Assembly (NCBI RefSeq): GCF_030867145.1 | Contig: NC_134441.1 | Coordinates: 9,222,992 to 9,286,991, forward strand | Length of the DNA: 64,000 nucleotides | Origin: Opisthocomus hoazin | Lineage: Eukaryota; Chordata; Aves; Opisthocomiformes; Opisthocomidae | Direction: 5' to 3' | Shown here: in pieces, positions 25,553 through 37,330 of the stretch | Position numbering within the stretch: the stretch's first letter is position 1 | Layout: each line of letters starts with the position of its first letter | Translations under genes and position numbers: made by a program | The notes under the pieces: model-generated | Seen by the model: the letters and a program-made list of their open reading frames with translations, nothing else | The model's database searches: none | What the model was told of the DNA's origin: nothing

Positions 25553-25680
25553 CAGTGGGCGCCACGGGGCAGCTCGCCGTCGCAGCACCGCATGCCGGTG
25601 CACAGCACTGGGCTGCCACTGGGCGCCATGGGAGAGCTCACCGTCATGGCACCGCGTGCCGACACGTGGCACCAAGCTGC
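25553..25680. repeat. Two-copy 64-bp tandem repeat
   Basis: Bases 25553-25616 and 25617-25680 align over 64 positions without gaps, at roughly three-quarters identity, each ending in AGCTGC or GGCTGC. It sits inside a GC-rich segment (about 24.83-25.75 kb) with no gene. Confidence 0.7.
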
Positions 25681-25879
25681 CACTGAACCCCAGCACCCGC
25701 TTCCTGGGAGCCAGGACCGGGGCAAGCAGGGAGTGAGCCCATCCCTGCTCCATCTTCCTTAGCTCTTAATCATGACAACGGAAAGAGAAACTGCCAGCAG
25801 CGTCACGCTGCTCTCCGGGGTGCAGGCTCCTTTCAGGGCTTTCAGAAAACAGGGTCAGACATGTCTTCTGACCTGTGAC

Positions 25880-26330
25880 CTGTTGCTTCCCTCCGCGCCA
25901 TAATTATCTAATACAGCGCTCTCCCTGCCAAGTACAATGAAACAATTTGTCACTTCAATTGTCTGTCAGTCAACACTGGGGCCTTTTCAACAGGCCAACA
26001 CATGTTTTTTGAGAGCTTGTCAGCAAGGGCTGTCTGGCCAGGCACATAACCATGGAAAATGGAACCTTTGTTAATTCTGGTTCTTAGAAAAGTAAATCCA
26101 TTCACTTGCTTTTTTCAGGCCTTCAGTTTGGAATTTGCACAAGAAGCTGAATTGCCCCTGATCCCTAAATGATTGGTCAGAGGATTTGCATGAGGAAGCA
26201 GAAATTAATTATTCTTTTCTTTTCTTTTTATTTTCTGTAATTGTGTGTTTAGAAATGAGATTACATTCTACAGCAGCACGAGGGGCGGGGGGGGGGGAAT
26301 TGCTTTGCATTTGTTTAGCTCCTTAGAGTT
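25880..26330. promoter_or_regulatory. Candidate enhancer with octamer, TCF and homeodomain words
   Basis: AT-rich block with TAATTA at 25901-25906, a TCF/LEF-type CTTTGTT at 26066-26072, a perfect POU octamer ATTTGCAT at 26184-26191, an AATTAATTATT word near 26205, and, after the G-run, CTTTGCATTTGTTTA (octamer- and forkhead-like) near 26303-26317. The density of developmental motifs in a gene-free interval suggests a cis-regulatory element. SFRP1 is the likeliest target by proximity, but that is inference. Confidence 0.3.
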
Positions 26331-27995
26331 AAGATCACCTAATCGTTTCAAGCATTTCCTAAGATTCCCTCTCTCTTTTTCTGCTTTAATGACCAAACAA
26401 AGATTGTGCTAATTCCCGGGGAACTTTTCTGGCAGCTGAGCTCAGCAGTGGGAGCCAGGGGCTTATCCCTCTGTTCAAATGGTCTTCTTGCTGCTTTCGG
26501 CTCGCAGGGCACAAAGCGCACCCCAGAGCTCACGGCTGGGGAGCCACGGTGGCCCCTTGCGCTGGAGAAGGGGCAAAACAGATTCCTGCCAGCTCAGGAG
26601 GAAGACGCTGGTCGCTCGAGTCGCGCAGCCAAGCAGCACGAGACGGAGCGCGAGGTGGTCCTGGCCCGGGGACGAGCGCTGGAAGCATCTCAGGATGCTG
26701 AGATGACGCTGCCAGGCCCCAGACCCACCGTCCACAAGCCCTGCGGCCAAGCCCCTCTTCAGACCACCTCAAAACACCGTGGCCTAGGCGATGCTCCAGG
26801 GCTGTCCTTCCTCACAGGGAACAGTGCCATGGCTCCGGGGACTTGGGCGAGATGGCGGAAACCAAACCCCCGCGAGCCAGCACCAGGCCTGCGTGTAGCT
26901 CACGCCGAGGCGTCGGGGCAGCAGGCACCGCAGGACGGCGCGGGATGGGGACCCACGGCTGCGTGGGCAGGGCAGCTGCCCCGTTCCCGAGAGCCGTGAA
27001 GCACCAGAACTATGACTGCAGCAGGGCTGGGAGAGTCACCCCGCCGTGAGAGGAGCATAAGGGAGGAGGGCCGAAACTGAAAAGCTTGTGGTGCGTTGCT
27101 CTGCCACACAGTGTTTTCGCTGTAGGAACTGGCAGAGGCTCTGGTTCTCAGGCGGTTGCACAGAGACAGGAGCAGCCGGAGCATAGTCCCTCGGAAACCT
27201 CAGAATAAAGCGGCTGCGCCCTTTGCGGGGCCTAGGGGAGCACCTTCCCCACTGGACCCTGCAGCCTGCCCGACAAAGCATTGTCCCTGCTGAGGCTTCA
27301 CACAGCAGCTCCCTGCAACTTTTATGTTTTGCACAGTCATAGACAATAAAGCTATTAACTTTGTTAGTAGCACAGACACCAGCTGGTAGAGAAAAATATT
27401 TCATTTTTTGGTGCTACTTAGAGCTTCCTTCCTTTTTTTTTTTTTTCTTTTTAAAGCAGCACCCTTTGCAATTCCCACTTTCTCTGTTGATACATGTGTG
27501 GAATCTTATTCCTAAATATTTCATACAAGATAGATACCTCCATGTTCAGGTATTTGTAATATTCTTAACCATGCGGAAGCTTTGTTTTTGGGCAGACATG
27601 GAATATTTTATTTGAAAGCACTGCAGAAATGCTAGATGGCCCCTACTCAATTACAAACGCCCCGAGTAAAAATCACTCCAGATCTAGCTTTCCATAATAC
27701 CGCTACCCAAACCTAATTCAAACCATACAGGGACCCCTGACTTAGAATCTTTCAAGCCTATAAAATGAAACAAATTGGCTTTGCACGCGTATCTCCCAGT
27801 CTAAGCTATGCCTGTAAATTCGATTTGTCCTCTTGGATCTATACTGCATTAGGTGGCCTGAAAGACTCTTTGTTTCAAAGTCCTTGTGTCTCCTCCACGA
27901 GCCCCAAGTCTCGGTCATGTCAGGCTGGAGAACCCTGTGCTCGTTAACAGCGAGGGCTCGCTGGCCCTCCGGCATCTCAGCCCTCCTGCAGGTCT

Positions 27996-29027
27996 CACAG
28001 AATCACAGAATCAGAATCACAGAATAGTAGGGGTTGGAAGGGACCTCTGTGGGCCATCTAGTCCAACCCTCCTGCCGAAGCAGGGTCACCTACAGCAGGC
28101 TGCACAGGACCTTGTCCAGGGAGGTCTTGAATATCTCTAGAGAAGGAGACTCCACAACCTCCCTGGGCAGCCTGTTCCAGTGCTCCGTCACCCTCAGAGG
28201 GAAGAAGTTCTTCCTCATGTTCAGACGGAACTTCCTGTGGCTCAGTTTGTGCCCATTGCCCCTTGTCCTGTCACTGGGCACCACTGAAAAGAGCTTGGCC
28301 CCATCCTCCTGACACCCACCCTGCAGATATTTATACGCATTTATTAGGTCCCCTCGCAGCCTTCTCTTCTCCAGGCTGAACAAGCCCAGCTCCCTCAGCC
28401 TCTCCTCGTAGGGGAGATGTTCCAGTCCCCTCATCATCCTTGTAGCCCTTCGCTGGACTCTCTCCAGTAGCTCTTCATCTTTCTTGAACTGGGGAGCCCA
28501 GAACTGGACACAGTACTCCAGATGAGGCCTCACCAGGGCAGTGTAGAGGGGAAGAAGAACCTCCCTCGTCCTGCTGGCCACACTCTTCTTGATGCACCCC
28601 AGGATTCCATTGGCTTTCTTGGCAGCCAGGGCACACTGCTGGCTCATGGTTAACCTGTCGTCCACCAGGACACCCAGGTCCCTCTCCACAGAGCTGCTCT
28701 CCAGCAGGCCCACCCCAAACCTGTACTGGTGCATGAGGTTGTTCCTCCCCAGGTGCAGGACCCTGCATTTGCCTTTGTTGAACCTCATCAGGTTCCTCTC
28801 TGCCCAGCTTTCCAGCCTATCCAGGTCACGCTGAATGGCAGCACAGCCTTCCGGTGTGTCTACCACACCTCCCAGTTTGGTGTCATCAGCAAACTTGCTG
28901 AGGGTACCTTCTAACTCTTCATCCAGGTCGTTGATGAAGAAGTTAAACAAGACTGGGCCCAGTACTGACCCCTGGGGGACACCACTTGTTACCAGCCTCC
29001 AACTAGACTCAGCGCCGCTGATGACAA
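27996..29027 (-). mobile_element. CR1 LINE, 5'-truncated, with open reverse-transcriptase frame
   Basis: A chicken-repeat-1 type non-LTR retrotransposon on the minus strand. Its 3' end is the CACAGAAT-repeat tail at 27996-28026 (plus-strand view), followed by a 3' UTR with the typical GGTTGGAAGGGACCTC word. ORF2 is open from the truncation point near 29027 to a stop at 28090-28092, about 310 codons without a stop. Visible reverse-transcriptase features are [11 protein letters not shown] and the catalytic FADD (28882-28893), then the conserved C-terminal WAPQFKKD and [21 protein letters not shown] segments. Residues encoded upstream of 29027 do not look like CR1. The endonuclease and N-terminal RT are missing, so this copy cannot move on its own. 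The uninterrupted frame suggests a fairly recent insertion. Confidence 0.93.
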
Positions 29028-30003
29028 CTCTCGGCAGGAGGAGCGGGACTGTGCAGCCTGGCAGCACGCAGGACCTTTGCCACCAGCACCCCACGCTCAG
29101 AGCGGCTGCAGAGACTGCCCAGCCCGTGGTGACACAAGGAGAAGAGTGTCTGCAGGCAGCAGTGACATTTGGTGCTTCCCAGAGGCAGGACCTGCAGCCC
29201 TCAGATCAACACTGGTCTGACTCACAAATAACAAATACAATCCTGTTCTTGGCACTTGTCTTTTCTCTGTAAACACTGAGCGAGATACCCACCAGTACCA
29301 GTTCAAATCACCTTCACTGGGCAGCAGCGTCGCTGCCTGCATGGCCGGTCCCACAGGAAGCGTCCCGGTGTGGAGCCAGGGGCTCCTGCCAGCGGGGCTG
29401 GGGTCGCGCCCGGGGCTCTGGGGACATGCAAAGGTGCTGGGGGCTGTGAGGGTTTGCTCTGCTGACCTCCGTGCAGTGTCCCAGGCACTTGGCCTCTGCC
29501 AGCTCCCTGACCTCTCCCCAGCGCCGGGAACGAGCTGCTGCCCTGTGTCAATGGCATTGAAGCAATCACCGTGGCACTGGGGGCTGGGGGGGGCAGTCCC
29601 TGAAAAACAGCACCCCAGGACAGAGGCATGGGCAGGCAAGCTGTCCAGACCCCCTGGCTTTATGCATCCCTGTTTTCCTTGGAGGTGTGTGAGCTTCCAC
29701 ACAACGCTGTAACTGCGTGCAGCTAACACAACTGTTTTAAGCTTCCCAACTTGCAAACACGCTGCTGCGTGACCTTCACGGGGTGTCCAGGCGGAAAGGC
29801 CTGGGTTCGGTACCAGCACAGGACAGGGCTTCCTGTCCCAGTCTGCAGCAGCGGTGCGGGCAAGGACGGGTTCCTGAAGGCGCAGCCCTCAACAGCACCG
29901 TGGTCTGTTGGAAGGGGCTGAGTCGCTTCGGGTCGGCTGACGGTGTGCCGCTTGTAGACAGAGCCTGGTTCTCTCTCTTTAACCAAGTAATTTACTACCT
30001 TTC

Positions 30004-30118
30004 TTTATGATTCCATCCACACTTGCTATATAATTTTAACAGGCTTATTCTAATTCACCATCTTTGAACAGGAATAAGCCTGTTAAAATTATGAACTACT
30101 TACGCATGGAATCATAAA
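30004..30118. repeat. 115-bp imperfect palindrome (long hairpin)
   Basis: Two arms of 47 nt are symmetric about 30061. The outer 12 nt (30004-30015 and 30107-30118) are exact reverse complements, as are the inner 21 nt (30030-30050 and 30072-30092). The intervening 14-nt segments (30016-30029 and 30093-30106) have equal length but have diverged, many differences being transitions. The loop is 21 nt (30051-30071). The arms are AT-rich and no protein is encoded. It could be a MITE-like hairpin element, a structured RNA or microRNA-like precursor, or a foldable regulatory element; sequence alone does not decide. Confidence 0.85.
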
Positions 30119-31546
30119 ATCCTGTAATGCAATACGTGGATCTTTCAGAAACGGACAGATTACACGATCAACATTTCCATGCTTAGCCTTCATGGTCACA
30201 CAGCAAACCTAAAAGATTCCCAGAGATTATAGTGTTTGCCATCTTTTCCATTCCAAAAGCACAACAGTAGATGTCTTTACACAAATGTCCATTAAATTCC
30301 ATTTATCTCCTTTCTTGATTCAGGTTTTTAGTTAAGCCAGGGAAGAAATATATTCTCACTTAACATCTCCGGAAGCCTGCCTACAAGAGGCTGCAGTCGC
30401 CATGCAGGATAAGGGAGATCTGTTCGTACACTCGCTGGAAGATAAGCTAAGCAACTTAGTCCAGTGAAGAGCTGCCCTGAGCTCTGAAGTTGTATTTTTA
30501 GTACCTGATTAAAAAACCTTCATGTCTAAAGAAGCCAAGCCTTTAGCCCCCGACAGAAAGCAAAAGAAGGTTTTGGTGCAGAGATGGAACATATTTATTC
30601 TTAGCTGTCCCCATTTTAACCATTTTCAGAAGTGACCAGATACAGGACTGAAGAATTAGCACACTTGCCTAATCATAAAAATCCCGGAGACATCTCCCAT
30701 GTAGTAGCAACTGTATTCCACTGCAAGGGCTTCAGAGTTTACTACGCAGGACAGCACCATCTCAGGCACCCTGAAAACATATTTTTTATGTTTTTATAAA
30801 CTCTAGTAAAATTGTAATTGGATAAAACCTTGCATTCAAAAGCACATTCTTTAAGAATATTTTATATGCACATAAAACATCTGAGAAAATGTTAACATTA
30901 CAATCTTAACTGTTTGCACATTGGAACCAGCTAAAGGTTAGGAAAACGTGGCCCATCTGGTACAGTATTTTAAGCTGAATATTTATGAGCGTATTTCCTT
31001 CAGAGCCTGGGCTCTTACTACTTTACAAACCCAGCTACAAAAGACTGCGGACGTATTACAATGCACAAGCCAGATGCTGATCACAGCATTCACAGGAAGA
31101 ACAAGCCTGATTTGTTTTCACCACACTGATGACCTGGGTCTCCAAAGAAGGGACAACACCGGACAGCATCACTGGGTTTCTGCAGCTTGCACTCCGCCAT
31201 GCTTGCTGCAACACGCAGAGCGGGGAGAGGTCTGCACAGCGCAGGACCCTGCTCATGCTCGGAGCAGAAGCCCCGCCGAAAGCCCAGCGCCCCGCCAGCC
31301 AAGCTGCATGGCTTCTGGCGAAGAGGGACCAAGGGGACCGAGCCCCGCGTTGGGCGATGGGAGTGGGCAGGGAAGGACAAGGGTTGGAAGGAGCTGCAGC
31401 ACTGGGGCACAAGCAGAGAAACCCTGCCTGGGAAGGCGGCGAGAGGAGCAGCGCAGGGCTGCTGGCACTCCCGGCTGAGAGCCTGGGCGGCCCGAAGCCC
31501 GTTCGGAGCAGGGTCCCCAGCTGCAAGCAGCCAGGCACAGCGGGAC

Positions 31547-31591
31547 CGGGCTGGGGGACCTCGGGCTGGGGGATCTCAGGCTGGGGGAGCA
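31547..31591. repeat. Three-copy 15-bp G-rich tandem repeat
   Basis: Units at 31547-31561, 31562-31576 and 31577-31591 share the core GGCTGGGGGA. The alternating G3/G5 runs could form a G-quadruplex. Confidence 0.7.
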
Positions 31592-33779
31592 GGAGGGGAG
31601 CAGGAGAGGGGAGCCAGGGCAGCTCCAACCCTGTGCTCCCTGGTCTTCAACCACACCACGGGACTGAGGGTTTCCTAGGGCCTGTGCAGAGGTTGTTTGT
31701 TCAAGCAAACCCATTAGGTGTTTATTAGCCTTCATTATGGAGTGCTAGAGGGTTAATTAGTTCAGGCTGTCCTGTGGAAGGGGGTGGGGGGCAGGACGGT
31801 GAGGCAAGATCAGCAGCAATGGAATATCCGGGTTCCTAGGGCAGCCCACCACTCAGTCTGGTTTCTTTCTTTTCTTTTTTTTCCCCTTTATCTCTTCCCT
31901 AAGCAAATTAGGAGTCTCATTATCACATCTGCAAACTGCTTAGCACAGAAAGAGTGCCTGGGCAAGAGGAGGCTGGAGTGCCCAGCTCCTCTGCCAAGCC
32001 CGGGGCAGGGGATGGGGAAGCAGCCTGGCTCCGTGCCCCACGGGAGTGGTCCGGAGGCAGCGCGCAGTGAGGGCAGCGAGGGTCTGTACCCAGGCTATGT
32101 GCCTGAGCTTGGCTCCGGCTGCCAGAAGCCTTGTAGGGCCCAGCCGCCATGGCCATGTCCAGCTGACTTCTGACAACCTTTGAGAATTGTGAGCAATTCT
32201 CCCAGAGGTGATGCCTGAGCAACCAGAGCATCCTTCCCAGGTGTCCCTTCCCCGGCTCGCGGCAAAGCCCAGCCTCCGCCAGCCTGGCCACAGGCTCAGG
32301 AGACCTTCCAGGGAGCCAGCCGGCACAGATGTGTCCCAGAGTATGTGTCTGGGGACAGTGACAGCACTGTTTATCATATTAGATTGTTGCAAAATTGCTG
32401 CTTTTGTCCAGAGCATGACATTGAGACTGCTTATTATATTCTGTAAAAACTAAACTAAATAAATCATTCTTGTGTTTATTTCTTCCTTGTTGAATTGTGG
32501 TGTGGTTGGCAGGGGACAAAAAAGGATTCCTCAATCTCAGCACCAGGTGGGACGTAAGGATGTTGAACCCTTGCAGATCCAAGAGCCCACACAGGGCTCC
32601 TGCACCAGCCCACTACTCACAGCCTCTCGGCCTGGAAATGGGGAGATGAGGGGTGATGGAGGGTGCTTGCCGGCCACCGGCAAGCTGTTTTGACAGTTAA
32701 TGACCCTTCCACTAAAGCCTGAGTTCATCTAGCTTCTGCTTCCAGCTGACCTCAGTACATACACATTTTTGTCTGCTTTCATCAGAAACCTGCTCCCTCT
32801 GTAAACACTCACAGACTGTGGGAGAGGGGTAACTTGCAGCCTCACAAATCCCAATCAGCCATGCTGTCCTGACTTCTGCAAGCCCTTGTGCCAACTCTTA
32901 GTCAGGCATAACAGAATCCATCCCTCCTTCTTGGGAAAGGCTTAAATTGACTTGCAACAGCGCAGAGAAATCCAAACCCAGAACTGCTTTTCTAGAAAGA
33001 CAAGCCTGGGTTCTCTTCCCTTGCTTACAGCAGCAGGTAGTCCATCACCAGCTGCGCTTTGCATCTCTCTGCGTCCAGCTGGGGCTGGACACTGGCAGGG
33101 CAGCAGATCTTAAGAAGGTGTCCTGCGCTGGGACCAGGCAGTGTGGGCTGTCCTAGCCCGCACATGTGGACAGCCAAGGGGAAGCTGCAGATCCCTCCCT
33201 GCAACGGAGAGTCCTGCCACCCCAACCTGGGTCCTCTTACTGCTCGGCAGCCCCCCAAGCCGAGGATTAAGGGTTAACGTTTCCCGCTGTTCCACTGGCA
33301 TTGAATTCATCTTGGCTATCAAAAGTCATCTCGCAGAGGAAGGACAATGCTGCACCAGACTCTGGTGGGATGTGAATGAAACAGCCTGGCTGGGCCAATG
33401 CGCAAAGGGAAATTGCAAATGCTAAAAACGTGGAAGTCTTAGCAACTCCCAGGCTGGGCCCCCCAGCTCTCTCAAGCCGTGCTCAGCATGACCAGAGAGG
33501 GATGGCGATATCCACCCTTGCTGGATGCGTCCCCTCCCAGCAGCCTTCCCAGCCTCCCACACACATTAGCGCAGTTTCCACTTCAAGAACAAAAAGACAA
33601 AGGTTAAATGCAAACAGAAAAATGTACCTTGAAAATGGTGTTGTGCTGCTTCCTTTCCGCCCACAGGCCCAGTCTGCCACTCCTCTGTATATTCTCTGTT
33701 TAGCCTAGCAGCCCCTCCTGGGATTTATTTGCCCACAAACTCCACAGACCAACTTTGGGTGCAAGAGCGGCTCCTCTGA

Positions 33780-33990
33780 AAACAGATTTCTACATCCCTT
33801 GTGATGGGAGGAGCAAATATTATCAGCTTTTTAGCAAAAGAAAATGAAAAACTAGCAGAAGAGTACAATGAAATAATCCCTGCCAGACTGAACACTGGCA
33901 ATCAGGTACAAGATAACAATGGCTGTGGCCTTGCTTAATTATTTCTGCTCCAGCTAATTGTGAAAAAACAGTCATTCCCACTTGAAAGAC
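33780..33990. promoter_or_regulatory. Candidate enhancer with SOX and homeodomain words
   Basis: AT-rich block with a SOX-type AACAATGG at 33915-33922, TAATTA at 33936-33941 and TAATTG at 33955-33960 within about 45 bp, preceded by AGCAAATATTATC near 33810. No coding frame. Function is inferred from motif clustering only. Confidence 0.28.
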
Positions 33991-36279
33991 ACCTCAGGAG
34001 GGTGGTTCCCCTGTGGAGCTGCAGCTTCCCCAGAGGAGCCATGGCCACAGCCCCACAAGGGCTTTGAAGAGGGATTCCCTGGAGGGTGGGCATTAGGCAT
34101 TAGCATTTTCTAATTATTGTGAGAAGTCTGGCTCAGTAGGAACTCCCCTGCAACCCAACACTGCTGTCCTGTACCGGAGAGCTGGAGACCCACTGCAACG
34201 GGACCGCACACCACCGGGCCTAGGCTCCATATGTCCCGCTCACAGTGCCTGGCGCGAGGTCTTGGGGTCCCAGGACCTCTCAGAAAAGCTCCCAGGGGCT
34301 CAGGACGGCTGCTCCGGACCTTGCTAATTGTACAGCTATTCTGCAGCCAATCTGCAAGCACTCAGGCATCCCGTTCCCCTGATACTTCCAGCACGAAGTT
34401 TAGAAACAGCACCTGCATTTTGGGGAGTTTAAAGGAAATGAAGCTCCCAAGGGGATGTCCACAGAAAGTCTGAAATGTCCTCTCTTCTCTGCAAACCCAG
34501 CTCCCAGAGCACGGCCAAAGTGCCATCCCCTCCCGCCCGCTCCTGCCCTGGCAAGGGCCGTGCGGAGGTTTATCCTCCTGCAAGGGACGAGGACGACAGC
34601 TCACAGCCATTTACAGCACTGCCTCCTGATGAGCGTACATAAGCCCCAGCACATACTCACCTCGTGTTGCAACACACTTTCTGCCACTGCTGTGCTGCAT
34701 TTTTAAACCACGAATACAAGCTGAGCTGCCATGGTCCTGCAGACAAAAGCTGAACTCACGTAACCTGGGATTTACCATTGCTACGTGTCCAAATTTGTAA
34801 CCAGGTTTGAAAAACCAGAAGATGTCCAGGGAAGCTGTCAGTGTCCTGTACATCAGGGAACGGCCGCAGTCTCTGTTCAGGGGGACAAAAACCATCTGTG
34901 TTGACAGGAAGCGGGACAGTTTTCAGGTAATGCCTGCCGAGGCAGCAAGGGAGTTTGTCTCCGTGGAGGGGCGGACAAACAGCAGCAGAGCGGTGTCTGA
35001 GCAGCCCAACAGGGATGCTCCACAGCCGGGCTCGGCCCCACAGCCCCGGTCCTGCAGCCAGCACAGGTCCCACGCAGCCGTGGCACGGGGCCTGGCAGCG
35101 CTTCCTCCCTCCCTGTGTCCTGCTGAGGTCTGGGCACCCCTCCCTGCTCGGCACAGCAGCCCCAGGTTCCCGGGTTCATGGGAAGCAGGTCAGGCCCTCC
35201 AGTCTGCTCTGACGCTGACCCCGCAGAGGTGGAGCGTTGCCCAACCCAGTGTGTCTGCACTGGAGTTCATTCCTCCTTGGGATGCCTGGGAACTCTTCGC
35301 CTGGATATCATCTGCAGTGGAAGCTTTAGCAGACTGAGAAGGAGCAGCTGCCATAAGCAAATAATAAAACCGAACATCCCAAATGCTTTGCTTCCCTTCA
35401 CTTTTCATTCACGAAGTGATGGTTTCCAGTAATTGTTTAAATAAACATGTCACTGATTAGCTAACTTCTGAACCTTGGAACAGTGTCTTCTGATCTTCTA
35501 TGATTTCACAACTTGCAGATGAGAAAAAGACTCTCAGGAATGTTGAAGGCGAGAGGATCATAAGGGAGGGCCCAACCAAGACATGTCTCCTAACTCTGGC
35601 TGGTAGTGTGTCTGTAAGACCTTGCTGCCACTGGACCCCAATCTCCTGCCGTACTTCTGTGACAGACCTCGTTAATTAATGCAGACATACACTGCACAAC
35701 TCACTGACGGCTTTTCCAGAAAGGCTCGCTCCTAGCACGTCTCCTGTGTGACCGTGGAAAATACTCGCTGAGGACTGTGCTGCAGCCCAGGCTCAGTAAT
35801 TGGGCCGTAATTAGTGTCTGCTTTTTTTTTAATCCTGTGGGCACAGCTTCCCACAGAGACCTCGGAAATCCTTGATTAGTTGTATCACTCTCCAGTTCCT
35901 CTGGTTTCTGGATTAGCTGGAAGGGTGCTGTCATTTTCCAGGGGTTTTGTGGAGGCCACAGCACTTGTTAAGCTAAAGTATCCCACCTCCGGGGCAGGCC
36001 CACCTCCACCCTGTGTTCTGGTTCATTTATCACATCGTTTGTAAACAGTCATCAGACCCAGAGCCCGCTCTGCTGCAGCGCGTGGCTTTGCTCACTGAGG
36101 TGTCCCACTCCCCTGCCCTCAGACGGGGGCACAGGGAGGGCACAGGAGTTGGTCTGAGGTCACCCCTCACATCCCTCTGCTCACCTGCTTTTGGGGAGAG
36201 TTTTAATGTTCTCCTTAAACTAAATGACCTTTCACCTTGCAGAAGCAGGACTCCCGAGGTCAAAGGTTAACGGGCCTGG

Positions 36280-37330
36280 CAACGATCGCACGTCTATCAG
36301 ACACCTCAGCTGGGCGCAAGCCTGGCGCGAGTGCCGCTCCGATCCCGCCAGCTCCAGTTCCCGGGAAGACACCGGGGCAGCCAAGGCCGAGGGCGCGAGC
36401 GCTTGCGCAGGCAGCCCCAGTTCCAACCGCACCGCCGAGGCCTGCCCGAGGCCCTCCGGAGCCGCCCGGCCCGCCTGCGCTGTGCGGGGACACCGCGGGG
36501 AGGCAGCGCCGCCCGGGACCGACCGCGAGGCGGGGCACGTCGGGGGTAAGGGGGGTGGGGTGGGGCAGGGAGGGGCAGGGCTGTACCATGTACCGGGGGG
36601 GGAGCGTCACGCGGGCTATACCACGCGGTGTGCACGTGGGGTAACCATGCCCGTGATGGGAGGAGGAGTCGCCACGCAGCCAATGGGAGGCAGGCGGTGC
36701 GCACACATGCGCAGGCTCCGCCACTCAGCTCCTGTTCCCGCCCGGCGGAGCTGCGCCTGCGCGCTGCCGCTCCTCGAGGTTCGGTGAGGCGGTGGCGCGT
36801 GCGCCAAGCGGCACTTCCGCCCTTTCCGCAGCCCGGAGTCGTCCCGACGGTTTTGCGACAGCCGTAAGCGAGCGGCGGCGCCTGGCGGAGCGGAGCGGGC
36901 GGCGGCGGCGGGATGAGGCCGCAGCAGGCGCCCGTCTCGGGCAAGGTGTTCATCCAGCGCGACTACAGCGGCGGGACGCGCTGCCAGTTCCAGAGCAAGT
37001 TCCCGGCCGAGTTGGAGAACAGGGTGAGGCGGGGCGGGCCCGCTCCGGGCCGCCGGGGCTGGCGGCGGGAGCGGCGCTTCCGGGGCCGCTCGGTGTCAGC
37101 GCGCTCCGGCGCGGGGCGGCGTTCCCGGGGCTGCGGGAGGAAGCGCCGCGGTGAAAACCCGCGCGGGCGGTGCCGCCGCGCGCCTCTCCCCAGGGCCGGG
37201 GCCGGGCCGGTGTCCGCGCTGCCGAGGCGGGCATCGGCGGGGCCGGGCGGGCCGGCCGCGCCAGGGGACGAGGCCCGCATTGCTGTGCTGCCGTGCCCGC
37301 GCTCGGGAGCCGCCTCGGCGGGCTCTGGCC
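36280..37330 (+). promoter_or_regulatory. GOLGA7: GOLGA7 CpG island and promoter
   Basis: A GC- and CpG-rich island spans the first exon. Upstream of the ATG are a G-quadruplex-prone run at 36542-36580, several NRF1-like TGCGC words (about 36699-36716, 36750-36765, 36796-36804) and an ETS-like ACTTCCG at 36813-36819. There is no TATA box. This is the usual architecture of a housekeeping promoter; the transcription start is probably within about 100 bp of 36850. Confidence 0.65.

Larger units (their letters stand above)
15651..27995. other. Gene-free interval between SFRP1 and the CR1 element
   Basis: I see no exon, RNA gene or transposon here. GC-rich segments alternate with AT-rich blocks (about 17.6-18.1, 19.2-19.6, 20.6-21.4, 24.2-24.8, 25.9-26.4 and 27.3-27.9 kb) that look like candidate conserved non-coding elements. 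Low-complexity spots include a purine tract at about 17680-17715, pyrimidine-rich TTTTC repeats near 26213-26235, a G-run at 26286-26298 and a T-run near 27430-27446. A 64-bp two-copy tandem repeat lies at 25553-25680. Confidence 0.6.
29028..36280. other. Gene-free interval between CR1 and GOLGA7 promoter
   Basis: I recognise no exon, RNA gene or transposon apart from the palindrome at 30004-30118. Bases 30.1-31.1 kb and 33.7-34.0 kb are AT-rich; 31.2-31.7 and 34.9-35.3 kb are GC-rich with unremarkable open frames. Low-complexity spots are a T/C tract near 31861-31890 and a T-run near 35822. Confidence 0.55.

Noticed and set aside
24830-25750. GC-rich segment as a possible gene promoter
   Set aside because: No exon with recognisable protein or convincing splice chain lies nearby; CpG density is lower than in the five true islands.
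28475-28914. Other open frames inside the CR1 at 28 kb
   Set aside because: They are shadow frames of the ORF2 reverse-transcriptase coding sequence.
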